This document shows, piece by piece, positions 7,912 to 17,178 of a stretch of 64,000 nucleotides of DNA. Every line of letters starts with the position of its first letter. Position 1 is the first letter of the stretch. The DNA lies in contig NZ_CP146100.1 of NCBI RefSeq assembly GCF_037023755.1, forward strand, positions 6,602,501-6,666,500, in the 5' to 3' direction. The notes below the pieces were generated by a model. The model saw nothing but the letters and a program-made list of their open reading frames with translations. It searched no databases and had not been told where the DNA came from. The translations under genes were made by a program, and so were the position numbers. The DNA is from Saccharopolyspora sp. SCSIO 74807 (GTDB taxonomy: Bacteria > Actinomycetota > Actinomycetes > Mycobacteriales > Pseudonocardiaceae).

Positions 7912-9605
7912 GCATTTCGTCCGATCTGGACATCTCCCGCGCGAGCACGCTGCGTCCGATCGACGAGGTGGCCGCGCAGCTCGGACTCGGCCCGCACCTG
8001 CTGGAACCGTACGGCAGCCAGGTGGCGAAGGTGTCGCTGGACGCGGCCGAGGAACTCGCCGACCGACCGCCCGCCCGCTACGTGGTCGTCTCCGCGGTCA
8101 CCCCGACACCGCTCGGCGAGGGCAAGACGACCACCACCGTGGGACTCGGGCAGGGCCTGCGCTACCTCGGGCACAACTCGGCGGTGGCGGTTCGCCAGCC
8201 GTCGATGGGCCCCACGTTCGGCATCAAGGGCGGCGCCGCCGGCGGCGGCTACAGCCAAGTGGTGCCGATGGAGTCGCTGAACCTGCACCTGACCGGCGAC
8301 ATGCACGCGGTAACCGCCGCGCACAACCTGCTCTCCGCGATGCTGGACAACCACCTGCACCGGGGCAACGAGCTGGGCATCGACCCGCACCGGATCACCT
8401 GGCGGCGGGTGCTCGACGTCAACGACCGGGACCTGCGCTCGATCGTGACCGGGCTGGGCGGGAACGCGGACGGCACGCCGCGGCAGACCGGGTTCGACAT
8501 CACCGCGGCCAGCGAGGTGATGGCGGTGCTCGCGCTGTCGAACTCGCTGCACGACATGCGGCGCAGGCTGGGCCACATCGTCGTCGCCTACACCGCCGAG
8601 GGAACCCCGGTCACCGCCGAGCAGCTGCGCGCGGCCGGGGCGATGACGGTGCTGATGCGCGAGGCGATCAAGCCGAACCTGATGCAGACCACGGAGAACA
8701 CTCCGGTGTTCGTGCACGCGGGACCGTTCGGCAACATCGCGCACGGCAACTCCTCGGTGGTGGCCGACCGGATCGCGATGCGCTGCGCCGACTACGTGGT
8801 GACCGAGGCCGGGTTCGGCGCGGACATGGGCGCGGAGCGGTTCTTCAACATCAAGTGCCGGGCTTCCGGCCTGCGCCCGGACGCGGCGGTGCTGGTGGCC
8901 ACGGTGCGGGCGTTGAAGGCGCACTCCGGCAACTACCGGATCGTCGCGGGCCGGCCGCTGCCGCCGGAACTGCTCGCGGAGAACCCGGACGACGTGCTGG
9001 CCGGGGCGGCCAACCTGCGCAAGCAGATCGAGAACATCCGGATGCACGGGGTCTCGCCGGTGGTGGCGGTGAACGCCTTCCCCAGCGACCACCCCTCGGA
9101 GCACGCCGCGATCCGGGAGGTCGCCGAGGCCGCGGGTGCCCGCGTCGCGATCAGCAGTCACTTCCTCGACGGCGGGAAGGGCGCGAAGGACCTGGCCGAG
9201 GCGGTGGTGGAGGCCGCCGAGGAGCCCAGCAGCTTCGAGCCGCTCTACCCGGATTCGGCGAGCCTGCGGGAGAAGATCGACGTGATCGCCCGCCGGGTGT
9301 ACGGGGCGGACGGCGTCAGCTACACGCCGGCCGCGGCCCGCTCGTTGCGGGACTACGAGGCGAACGGGTTCGGCACCTTGCCGGTGTGCATCGCCAAGAC
9401 GCACCTGTCGCTGAGTTCGGACCCGACGCTGCTGGGCGCCCCCACCGGCTGGACGCTGCCGGTGCGGGAGGTCCGGGCCTCGGTCGGCGCCGGATTCGTG
9501 TACCCGATCTGCGGGGACATGCGCACGATGCCCGGGCTCGGTTCGCATCCGGCGGCCGAGCAGATCGACATCGACGAGCACGGCCAGGTCGTGGGGCTGA
9601 GTTGA
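7908..9605 (+). CDS. fhs: Formate--tetrahydrofolate ligase
   Basis: Interconverts formyl-THF with formate, THF and ATP. The P-loop TPTPLGEGKTTTTVG lies at about residues 65-78, followed by the typical QPSMGPTFGIKGGAAGGGYSQ region. The 565 aa match the family. The ATG at 7908 overlaps the upstream stop (ATGA) and the TGA at 9605 overlaps the next TTG start (TTGA), so metF-like, fhs and the cyclodeaminase gene are coupled. In a demethylation operon it could release formate with ATP gain. Confidence 0.95.
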   Translation: MSISSDLDISRASTLRPIDEVAAQLGLGPHLLEPYGSQVAKVSLDAAEELADRPPARYVVVSAVTPTPLGEGKTTTTVGLGQGLRYLGHNSAVAVRQPSMGPTFGIKGGAAGGGYSQVVPMESLNLHLTGDMHAVTAAHNLLSAMLDNHLHRGNELGIDPHRITWRRVLDVNDRDLRSIVTGLGGNADGTPRQTGFDITAASEVMAVLALSNSLHDMRRRLGHIVVAYTAEGTPVTAEQLRAAGAMTVLMREAIKPNLMQTTENTPVFVHAGPFGNIAHGNSSVVADRIAMRCADYVVTEAGFGADMGAERFFNIKCRASGLRPDAAVLVATVRALKAHSGNYRIVAGRPLPPELLAENPDDVLAGAANLRKQIENIRMHGVSPVVAVNAFPSDHPSEHAAIREVAEAAGARVAISSHFLDGGKGAKDLAEAVVEAAEEPSSFEPLYPDSASLREKIDVIARRVYGADGVSYTPAAARSLRDYEANGFGTLPVCIAKTHLSLSSDPTLLGAPTGWTLPVREVRASVGAGFVYPICGDMRTMPGLGSHPAAEQIDIDEHGQVVGLS

Positions 9606-10144
9606 CCGATCTCGACGCGAGCGTGCGGGATTTCCTGGACGAGGTGGCCGCGCCGACTCCGTCCGCCACCGGCGGCGTGGTCGGCGCGGTCACCGTCGCA
9701 TCGGCGGCCGGGCTGGCGGCGATGACGGCGCGGCTGATCCGTTCGTCCTCCCGGGCGGCTCGGGCGGAGGCGTTGCGGCAGCGGGCGACCGAGCTCGCGG
9801 TGGCCGATTCCGAGGCGTACCAAGCGGTGCTGGCCGCGCAGCGGCGCAGCGGCGAGGATCCCGCGCGGGCCGAGGCGGTGCGGGAGGCGCTGGCCGGGGC
9901 GGCGGGACCGCCCGCGAAACTGGCCGAGGTGGCCGCCGAGGTCGCGGCGCTGGCGGCCGAACTCGCCGGCGATGCCACTCCCGCGCTGCGCGGGGATGCG
10001 CGCACCGCCGCCACGCTGGCCGCGGCTTGCGCCCGATCGGCGGCCGAGCTGGCGCGGATCAACCTCACGTCCGCGGGCGCCGACCTCGCCGCCGCCGATG
10101 AGGCCGATCGGCACGCCACTGAGGCCGCCGGGCACGCCCGCTGA
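9602..10144 (+). CDS. Formiminotransferase-cyclodeaminase-type protein (FchA-like methenyl-THF cyclohydrolase candidate)
   Basis: All-alpha protein (180 aa) of the cyclodeaminase/cyclohydrolase family, recognised by the N-terminal 'F.DEVA.PTPSATGGVVGAVTVASAAGLAAM' pattern (residues 8-40), which resembles the conserved PAPGGG...A segment. TTG 9602 is the only start consistent with the family N-terminus, and it overlaps the fhs stop. It would convert methenyl-THF to formyl-THF, filling the step before Fhs. A FolD-type dehydrogenase is not in the window. Confidence 0.78.
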   Translation: MTDLDASVRDFLDEVAAPTPSATGGVVGAVTVASAAGLAAMTARLIRSSSRAARAEALRQRATELAVADSEAYQAVLAAQRRSGEDPARAEAVREALAGAAGPPAKLAEVAAEVAALAAELAGDATPALRGDARTAATLAAACARSAAELARINLTSAGADLAAADEADRHATEAAGHAR

Positions 10145-10350
10145 ATCCTGCGGTTCCTAATGGGCCGGTCCAACGACCACGACCGAGCGCACCGAGGCGC
10201 GCGTTCCGGTTCGTCGCGATCGGCCCGCGGCCGGTGCGGTCGTCAACGGGTTGAGGTTTCTTCTCGGACCCCCTCGAAGCTCCGGACGGCGTGCTGCGCC
10301 AGGGGACGGGCACGGGGATCTTGCGCTCGCGCGCAAGTAAGCTCCGCGGC

Positions 10351-10680
10351 GTGCAGGTTCTGCGTTCGGTCGTGCTCTTCGTGCTGGCCGCGTTCGCCGA
10401 GATCGGCGGCGCGTGGCTGGTGTGGCAGGGCGTGCGGGAGCACAAGGGTCTGCTGTGGATGGGCGCGGGAGTGATCGCGCTCGGTGTCTACGGGTTCGTG
10501 GCGACGTTGCAGCCCGATGCGCACTTCGGCCGCATCCTCGCCGCCTACGGCGGGGTGTTCGTCGCGGGCTCGCTGCTGTGGGGTGTGCTGGTCGACGGGT
10601 TCCGGCCGGACCGCTGGGACCTCATCGGCGCGGCGCTGTGCCTGGCCGGCGTCGGCGTGATCATGTACGCGCCGCGGTGA
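10351..10680 (+). CDS. YnfA/UPF0060 family small membrane protein
   Basis: A 109-aa protein with four hydrophobic helices: residues about 3-22, 31-48, 60-80 and 87-105. The family signatures [28 protein letters not shown] and [10 protein letters not shown] are present. Start GTG 10351 gives the usual family length. Related proteins are annotated as small drug-resistance-type transporters, but the substrate is not settled. An inverted repeat CTTGCGC (10320-10326) / GCGCAAG (10331-10337) lies just upstream and may be a control site. Confidence 0.85.
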   Translation: MQVLRSVVLFVLAAFAEIGGAWLVWQGVREHKGLLWMGAGVIALGVYGFVATLQPDAHFGRILAAYGGVFVAGSLLWGVLVDGFRPDRWDLIGAALCLAGVGVIMYAPR

Positions 10681-10686
10681 TCCCGG

Positions 10687-11031
10687 TCAGTCCGAGACGC
10701 CCAGCCGCAGGTGCTCGATGTGGTAAACGGCCTCGTCCAGCAGCTGCGCGACGTGGTTGTCGTAGAGCGAGTACACGACGCTGCGGCCGGACCGGTTCCC
10801 GCTGACCAGGCCCAGCGAGCGCAGCAGCCGCAGCTGGTGGGACACCGCGGAGGGTTCCATGCCCACGGCTTCGGCGAGTTCGCCGACCGGCCGGGCGCCC
10901 TGGCGCAGTTCGCTCAGGATCAACAGCCGCGAGGGCGTGGCCAGCGCTTGCAGCGTCTCGGCCACCGAGGACGCGGATGCCGCGTCCAGCTTCGCGGCGG
11001 GCGTCGCCCTGGCCTCGACTCCGTGACCCAT
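10687..11031 (-). CDS. nmtR: ArsR/SmtB-family nickel/cobalt-responsive repressor NmtR
   Basis: Metal-sensing winged-helix repressor (114 aa). It starts MGHGVE, as in mycobacterial NmtR, whose N-terminal Gly2/His3 help bind metal. The recognition region is EAVGMEPSAVSHQLRLLRSLGLV. The C-terminal helix YDNHVAQLLDEAVYHIEHL keeps the Asp/His/His/His metal-ligand pattern. It is transcribed divergently from a P1B-4 ATPase with a smt-type operator between them, the classic repressor/exporter layout. Confidence 0.9.
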   Translation of the reverse strand: MGHGVEARATPAAKLDAASASSVAETLQALATPSRLLILSELRQGARPVGELAEAVGMEPSAVSHQLRLLRSLGLVSGNRSGRSVVYSLYDNHVAQLLDEAVYHIEHLRLGVSD

Positions 11032-11103
11032 GGGCGCAGTGTATCGGCAGGGGTTCGATGCCCCGTCCGATGATTTGCGGCCGATGATTTACGGCCTGAA
11101 CGA

Positions 11104-11134
11104 TTGAACACCTGAGCAGTCATTCATGTATCTT
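11104..11134 (+). promoter_or_regulatory. NmtR-type operator within the P-type ATPase promoter
   Basis: The imperfect palindrome TGAGCA-GT-CATTCA at 11113-11126 resembles the SmtB-family operator TGAACA-GT-TATTCA. It lies between a possible -35 (TTGAAC, 11104-11109) and -10 (TGTATC, 11127-11132), a 17-bp spacer. A repressor bound there would block the ATPase promoter. Confidence 0.65.
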
Positions 11135-11163
11135 GGCGGCGTCCGCACAGCAGAGGAGCCGCG

Positions 11164-13059
11164 ATGCCGACCACGCTCACCCGCCCGGCCGCCGCCGGGG
11201 AGTCCACGCCCGCGAGCAAGCGCGGCCTGTTCGCGCTCGCCGAGGCCCGCTGGGCGGGCGCCGCGCTGGCCGCCTACCTGCTCGGCTTGGCCGCGGACCT
11301 GGGCGGCGGCCCGTTGTGGCTGAGCTGGGCGCTGTACCTGACCTGCTACGTCACCGGCGGGTGGGAGCCGGCCTGGGCCGGGCTGCAGGCGTTGCGGGAC
11401 AAGACGCTCGACGTGGACCTGCTGATGATCGTGGCCGCGATCGGTGCGGCGGCGATCGGGCAGGTCTCCGACGGCGGGCTGCTCATCGTCATCTTCGCCA
11501 CCTCCGGTGCGCTGGAGGCGTTCGCGACCGCGCGCACCGAGGACTCCGTGCGCGGGCTGCTCGACCTCGCGCCGGACACGGCCGTGCTGCTGCGCGACGG
11601 CGAAGAACGCACCGTGCGCACCGAAGACCTGGACGTCGGCGACGAGATCCTGGTCCGCCCCGGCGAGCGGATCGGCGCGGACGGCGAGGTCGTCGCGGGC
11701 GGCAGCGAGGTCGACCAGTCCAGCATCACCGGTGAACCGGTGCCCGCCGCCAAGACCGGCGGCGACGAGGTGTTCGCGGGCACGCTCAACGGTTCCGGGG
11801 CGCTGCGGGTGCGGGTGAGCCGGGACGCCTCGGAGTCGGTGATCGCGCGCATCGTGGCGATGGTCGCCGAGGCGGGCGCGACGAAGGCGCCGACGCAGCT
11901 GTTCATCGAGAAGGTGGAGCAGCGCTACTCGGTCGGCGTGGTCGTGGCGACCTTGGCGGTGTTCGGGATTCCGCTGCTGTTCGGCGAGGCGCTGGAAGGC
12001 GCGCTGCTGCGGGCGATGACCTTCATGATCGTCGCCTCGCCGTGCGCGGTGGTGCTGGCGACGATGCCGCCGTTGCTGTCCGCGATCGCCAACGCGGGCA
12101 GGCACGGCGTGCTGGTCAAGTCGGCGGTGGTGATGGAGCGGCTGGCCGACGCCGGGCGGGTCGCGCTGGACAAGACCGGCACGCTCACCGAAGGCGTGCC
12201 GCGTGTTGCCGAGCTGCGGGCCGAACCTGGGCACAACGAGCAGCGCGCGCTCGAGCTGGCCGCGGCTGCGGAGCTCTACAGCGAACATCCGCTGGGCAGG
12301 GCCGTGGTCTCCGCGGCACGGGAACGCGGTCTCGACGTGCTGGAGGCGACGGATTTCCAGGCGCTGCCCGGCCGGGGTGTCGCCGCCACGGTTTCCGGGC
12401 ACCGCGTCGAAGTGCGCAGGCCGGACGAGTCCACCGGGCGGGTGGCCGAGGTCACCGCCTCCGGGCGCACCGCCGTAGTGGTCGTCGTCGATGGTGCGCA
12501 GGCCGCGGTGCTCGGGCTCACCGACCGGCTGCGCCCGGACGCGGCGGCCGCGGTGCGCGGGTTCCGATCCCTGACCGGAACCGGGCCGACGCTGCTGACC
12601 GGCGACAACGCGCCCGCTGCCGAGCGGATCGCCGCGGAGGCCGGGATCGACGACGTGCGCGCGGACCTGCTGCCGGACCAGAAGGTCGAGGCGGTGCGCG
12701 GGCTCGGCGAGCCCGCGCTGGCCGTCGGCGACGGCATCAACGACGCGCCCGCGCTGGCGGCCGCGCACGTCGGTGTGGCGATGGGCCGCGCCGGGTCGGA
12801 CCTGACGCTGCGGACCGCGGACGCGGTGGTGGTCCGCGACGAACTCGCGGCGGTGCCGAAGGTCGCCGGACTGGCACGGCGTGCTCGGCGGCTGGTGCGG
12901 CAGAACCTGGTCATCGCCGGTTCGTTCATCGCCGTGCTGGTGGTGTGGGATCTCGTCGGCGAGTTGCCGTTGCCGCTGGGCGTGGCCGGGCACGAGGGTT
13001 CCACGGTGCTGGTCGGGCTCAACGGGTTGCGGCTGCTGCGCGCCGCGGCGTGGCGGTGA
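11164..13059 (+). CDS. P1B-4-type heavy-metal ATPase (Co/Ni efflux; CtpJ/NmtA-like)
   Basis: Membrane ATPase of 631 aa that probably exports Co(II)/Ni(II). The actuator TGEP lies near residue 189, the metal-site SPC in ASPCAVV near 292, the phosphorylation site DKTGT near 336 and GDGIND near 522. The last transmembrane region has HEGST, matching the HEG(G/S)T signature that with SPC defines the P1B-4 class. No N-terminal HMA domain is present, as expected for that class. AGGAG precedes ATG 11164. Control by the divergent NmtR is likely. Confidence 0.92.
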   Translation: MPTTLTRPAAAGESTPASKRGLFALAEARWAGAALAAYLLGLAADLGGGPLWLSWALYLTCYVTGGWEPAWAGLQALRDKTLDVDLLMIVAAIGAAAIGQVSDGGLLIVIFATSGALEAFATARTEDSVRGLLDLAPDTAVLLRDGEERTVRTEDLDVGDEILVRPGERIGADGEVVAGGSEVDQSSITGEPVPAAKTGGDEVFAGTLNGSGALRVRVSRDASESVIARIVAMVAEAGATKAPTQLFIEKVEQRYSVGVVVATLAVFGIPLLFGEALEGALLRAMTFMIVASPCAVVLATMPPLLSAIANAGRHGVLVKSAVVMERLADAGRVALDKTGTLTEGVPRVAELRAEPGHNEQRALELAAAAELYSEHPLGRAVVSAARERGLDVLEATDFQALPGRGVAATVSGHRVEVRRPDESTGRVAEVTASGRTAVVVVVDGAQAAVLGLTDRLRPDAAAAVRGFRSLTGTGPTLLTGDNAPAAERIAAEAGIDDVRADLLPDQKVEAVRGLGEPALAVGDGINDAPALAAAHVGVAMGRAGSDLTLRTADAVVVRDELAAVPKVAGLARRARRLVRQNLVIAGSFIAVLVVWDLVGELPLPLGVAGHEGSTVLVGLNGLRLLRAAAWR

Positions 13060-13096
13060 GCTTCTTGCCCGCGGCGTCCTTTGCGACCATGATCGG

Positions 13097-14313
13097 ATGG
13101 GATCGACCGTGGCCGTGGCGGTGCACGACGGGTACTTCGGGTGCGGGACCGGCGCGGGCGCGGCCAACCGCGCGTTCTTGAGCGTGCTGGCCGAGGTGCT
13201 GCCGCCGCAGGTGCGCTTGGTTGTGCTGCCGGTCCGGCTGGACCCGGCAGGTGCCGAGTACCACGCGGAGTGGCACGCCGAGACCCGGGCGATGCTGCGC
13301 CGGGCCGAGGTTCATCCGGTCGGGAACGGCACCTGCGGCGCTGATCGATTCGGGACTCTGCCGGATTTCCGCCACCTTGCCCGGGAAACCTCGCGTGTTC
13401 TGCGGGAACGCGTTGTGCGGCAAGGGGATTCCGTGCTGTGCGTCGCTTTCGACGTGCCGTTCCTGGGATTGGCGGAGGCGGTACCGCCCGAGGTCCGGCT
13501 GGTGCTCGTGCCGCGTTCCACCGGCCTGCTGCACCAACCGCACGACACCGAACGGGTGCAGTGGGAACGCCGATGCCTGCGGGCCGCGGCGCGTCGCGGC
13601 GCGCGGATCGGCTGGATCTCCCGGTTCATGGCCGAGCATCTGCGCCGGGATCACGGAGTTCCGGACTCGGCGCTGGTGCCGCTGCCGGACGGGCTGCTCG
13701 ACTCCGAGCGGCCACCGGTGGCGGACGTTCCCGTTGCGGCGCAACGAGGTTTCGTGCTCGCTTTCGGCAGGGCCGAGCCGTACAAGGGATTCGGCGACTT
13801 CATCGAGGCGCTGCGGCTGCTGGGTGCCGATGCCCTGCCGCACGTCGTGCTGGCCGCCGTCAGCGAAACCCCCGGGCGAACCGCCTACCAGCGGGAACTC
13901 GCCGCGGCGCTGCACGGGCTCCCGGTGACTTTCCTGGCCGACTTCGACCCGGCGGTGCGGGGAATGCTCGGTCATCCCGCGTTGCGCGCGGTGGTGGTGC
14001 CGTCCCGCAGCGAACCGTTCGGCCGCGTCCCGCTGGAGGCGTACGCGGCGGGTGCCGCACCGGTCGTGGCGACGCGGACCGGCGGGTTGACCGAGCAGGT
14101 CACCGACGGGGTCACCGGATTCCTCGCCGAACCCGGCGACCCCGCGGAACTGGCCCGAGCGCTGCGGAGGGCGTTGCGCTGCACGCCGGAACAACGCGCG
14201 ATGATCCGGCGGCGGGCGACCGACGTGCTGGGGCGGCACGACTACCGGGAGTCGATCATCCGATTCCTGCGCGCGAACGGCTACCGTGTGCCCATGCTGG
14301 CGAGGAGCGCAGG

Positions 14314-14317
<4 letters not shown>
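13097..14317 (+). CDS. Glycosyltransferase family 4-like protein
   Basis: GT-B fold glycosyltransferase of 406 aa. The C-terminal donor-binding part is clear: FVLAFGRAEPYKGF (about residues 219-232), VVPSRSEPFGRVPLEAYAAGAAPV and TRTGGLTEQVTDGVTGFLAEPGD. ATG 13097 is 38 nt after the ATPase stop, but the functions look unrelated. Its TGA overlaps the TTG start of the following CDP-glycerol-transferase-like gene, so the two probably act in one cell-surface polymer pathway. Donor and acceptor are unknown. Confidence 0.85.
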
Positions 14318-16019
<1,702 letters not shown>

Positions 16020-16024
<5 letters not shown>

Positions 16025-16041
16025 TCGGTCCGATGATCAAG
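16020..16041. terminator. Short hairpin overlapping the stop of the glycerophosphotransferase-like gene
   Basis: CTTGATC (16020-16026) and GATCAAG (16035-16041) form a perfect 7-bp stem with an 8-nt loop. The TGA stop at 16022-16024 lies inside it. There is no T-run, so a terminator role is tentative. Confidence 0.35.
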
Positions 16042-16211
16042 CAGGTAGGTGGTGCGGCGGTCGCCGTCCAGAGCAGTGCCGCGTTCGAGAGCGAGGGCGT
16101 TGCCGACCTACTGTCGCAGGCAAGTCGGAGCTGTCCTGTACGGTCGATTTGTGCTGCCGCCCGCCACCAGGGCGGATGCGGTGCGGGCGGACGGGGAGAG
16201 AGGCCACGAGC

Positions 16212-17066
16212 ATGATCGTTGTCACCGGCGCCACCGGTGGGCTGGGCAGCGCCACCGTCGAGAACCTCCTCGAGCGCGTGCCCGCCGACCACATCGGCGT
16301 AAGCGTCCGCGACGTCGCCAAGGCGCAGCACTTCGCCGATCGCGGCGTCCGCGTGCGGCAGGGCGCCTACGAAGATCCGGCCGCGCTGCGCAACTCGTTC
16401 GCCGGTGCCGAGCAGGTGCTCCTGGTATCGGGCAACGATCCGGCGGCCGACGTGGTCGGCCTGCACCGCAACGCCATCGAGGCCGCCGTCGCGGCCGGTG
16501 CCCGGCGGATCCTCTACACGAGCCAGCAGGCCGCGGTGCCCGGCAACCCGTATCTGCCGTCCGAATTGCACATCGCCACCGAGTCGATCCTCGCGACGTC
16601 TCCGGTCGCTTGGACCGCACTGCGCAACGGCGCCTACGGCCCCCTCGACCAGGTACTCGGCCCGTGGCAGCAGACCGGTGAGATCGCCCGACCGCAAGAC
16701 GGTCCCGTCCCGTACACCGACCGCGCGGACGTGGCCGAGGCCACCGCGGTCGTCCTCGCCGGCGACCGCGCCTTCGACGGCCCGATCACGCTCACCGCGC
16801 CGAGGGCCGTCACCTTCGACGATCTCACGGCGATCGCCTCCGACCTGACCGGGCGCACCATCGAGCGCACCGTCCTGGACGACGAACAGTGGGTCGCCGA
16901 GGAGATCATGAACGGCGTGCCGGAACAGGCGGCCCGCCTCATGCTCACCTGGTACCAGGCCGGCCGCGACGGCTACTTCGCAGCGGCCGATCCGCTGATG
17001 ACCGAGCTCCTCGGTCGCGAGCCCAGCAGCGCCACCGACCGGCTCGCGGCCGACATCGCCGCCTGA
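16212..17066 (+). CDS. NmrA/QorB-type NAD(P)-binding oxidoreductase
   Basis: An atypical short-chain dehydrogenase-like protein of 284 aa. MIVVTGATGGLGSATVENLL at the N-terminus contains the NAD(P)-binding GATGGLG. It continues with SVRDVAKAQHF and the NmrA-like YTSQQAA region, and resembles QorB-type quinone oxidoreductases. Start ATG 16212 puts the glycine motif at the usual position. A quinone or other small electrophile is a reasonable substrate guess; none is established. No partner gene lies next to it. Confidence 0.85.
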   Translation: MIVVTGATGGLGSATVENLLERVPADHIGVSVRDVAKAQHFADRGVRVRQGAYEDPAALRNSFAGAEQVLLVSGNDPAADVVGLHRNAIEAAVAAGARRILYTSQQAAVPGNPYLPSELHIATESILATSPVAWTALRNGAYGPLDQVLGPWQQTGEIARPQDGPVPYTDRADVAEATAVVLAGDRAFDGPITLTAPRAVTFDDLTAIASDLTGRTIERTVLDDEQWVAEEIMNGVPEQAARLMLTWYQAGRDGYFAAADPLMTELLGREPSSATDRLAADIAA

Positions 17067-17070
17067 AGCG

Positions 17071-17178
17071 CTAAGAAGTTCTTTCAGAATGATTTGCGTA
17101 ACGGTGCCGGTAGCGGAATCTCAGCGGCTCCGCCGCTGACAAGACAAGACCGAAAATCATACTGAAACGACTCCTAAG
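17071..17178 (-). repeat. MITE-like dispersed repeat, copy C, with 26-bp terminal inverted repeats
   Basis: The ends CTAAGAAGTTCTTTCAGAAT (from 17071) and CTTAGGAGTCGTTTCAGTAT (reading in from 17178) pair at 20 of 26 positions. Inside is a perfect hairpin TCAGCGGC-TCC-GCCGCTGA at 17121-17139. On the minus strand it contains TTCCGCTACCGGCACCG, shared exactly with copy B. The minus-strand stop codon of the neighbouring STAND gene falls within the right terminal repeat. It is too small to encode a transposase. Confidence 0.75.

Noticed and set aside
13133-13344. Separate small genes within the GT4 and ATPase region
   Set aside because: They are out-of-frame shadows of the glycosyltransferase and have no ribosome binding site or domain.
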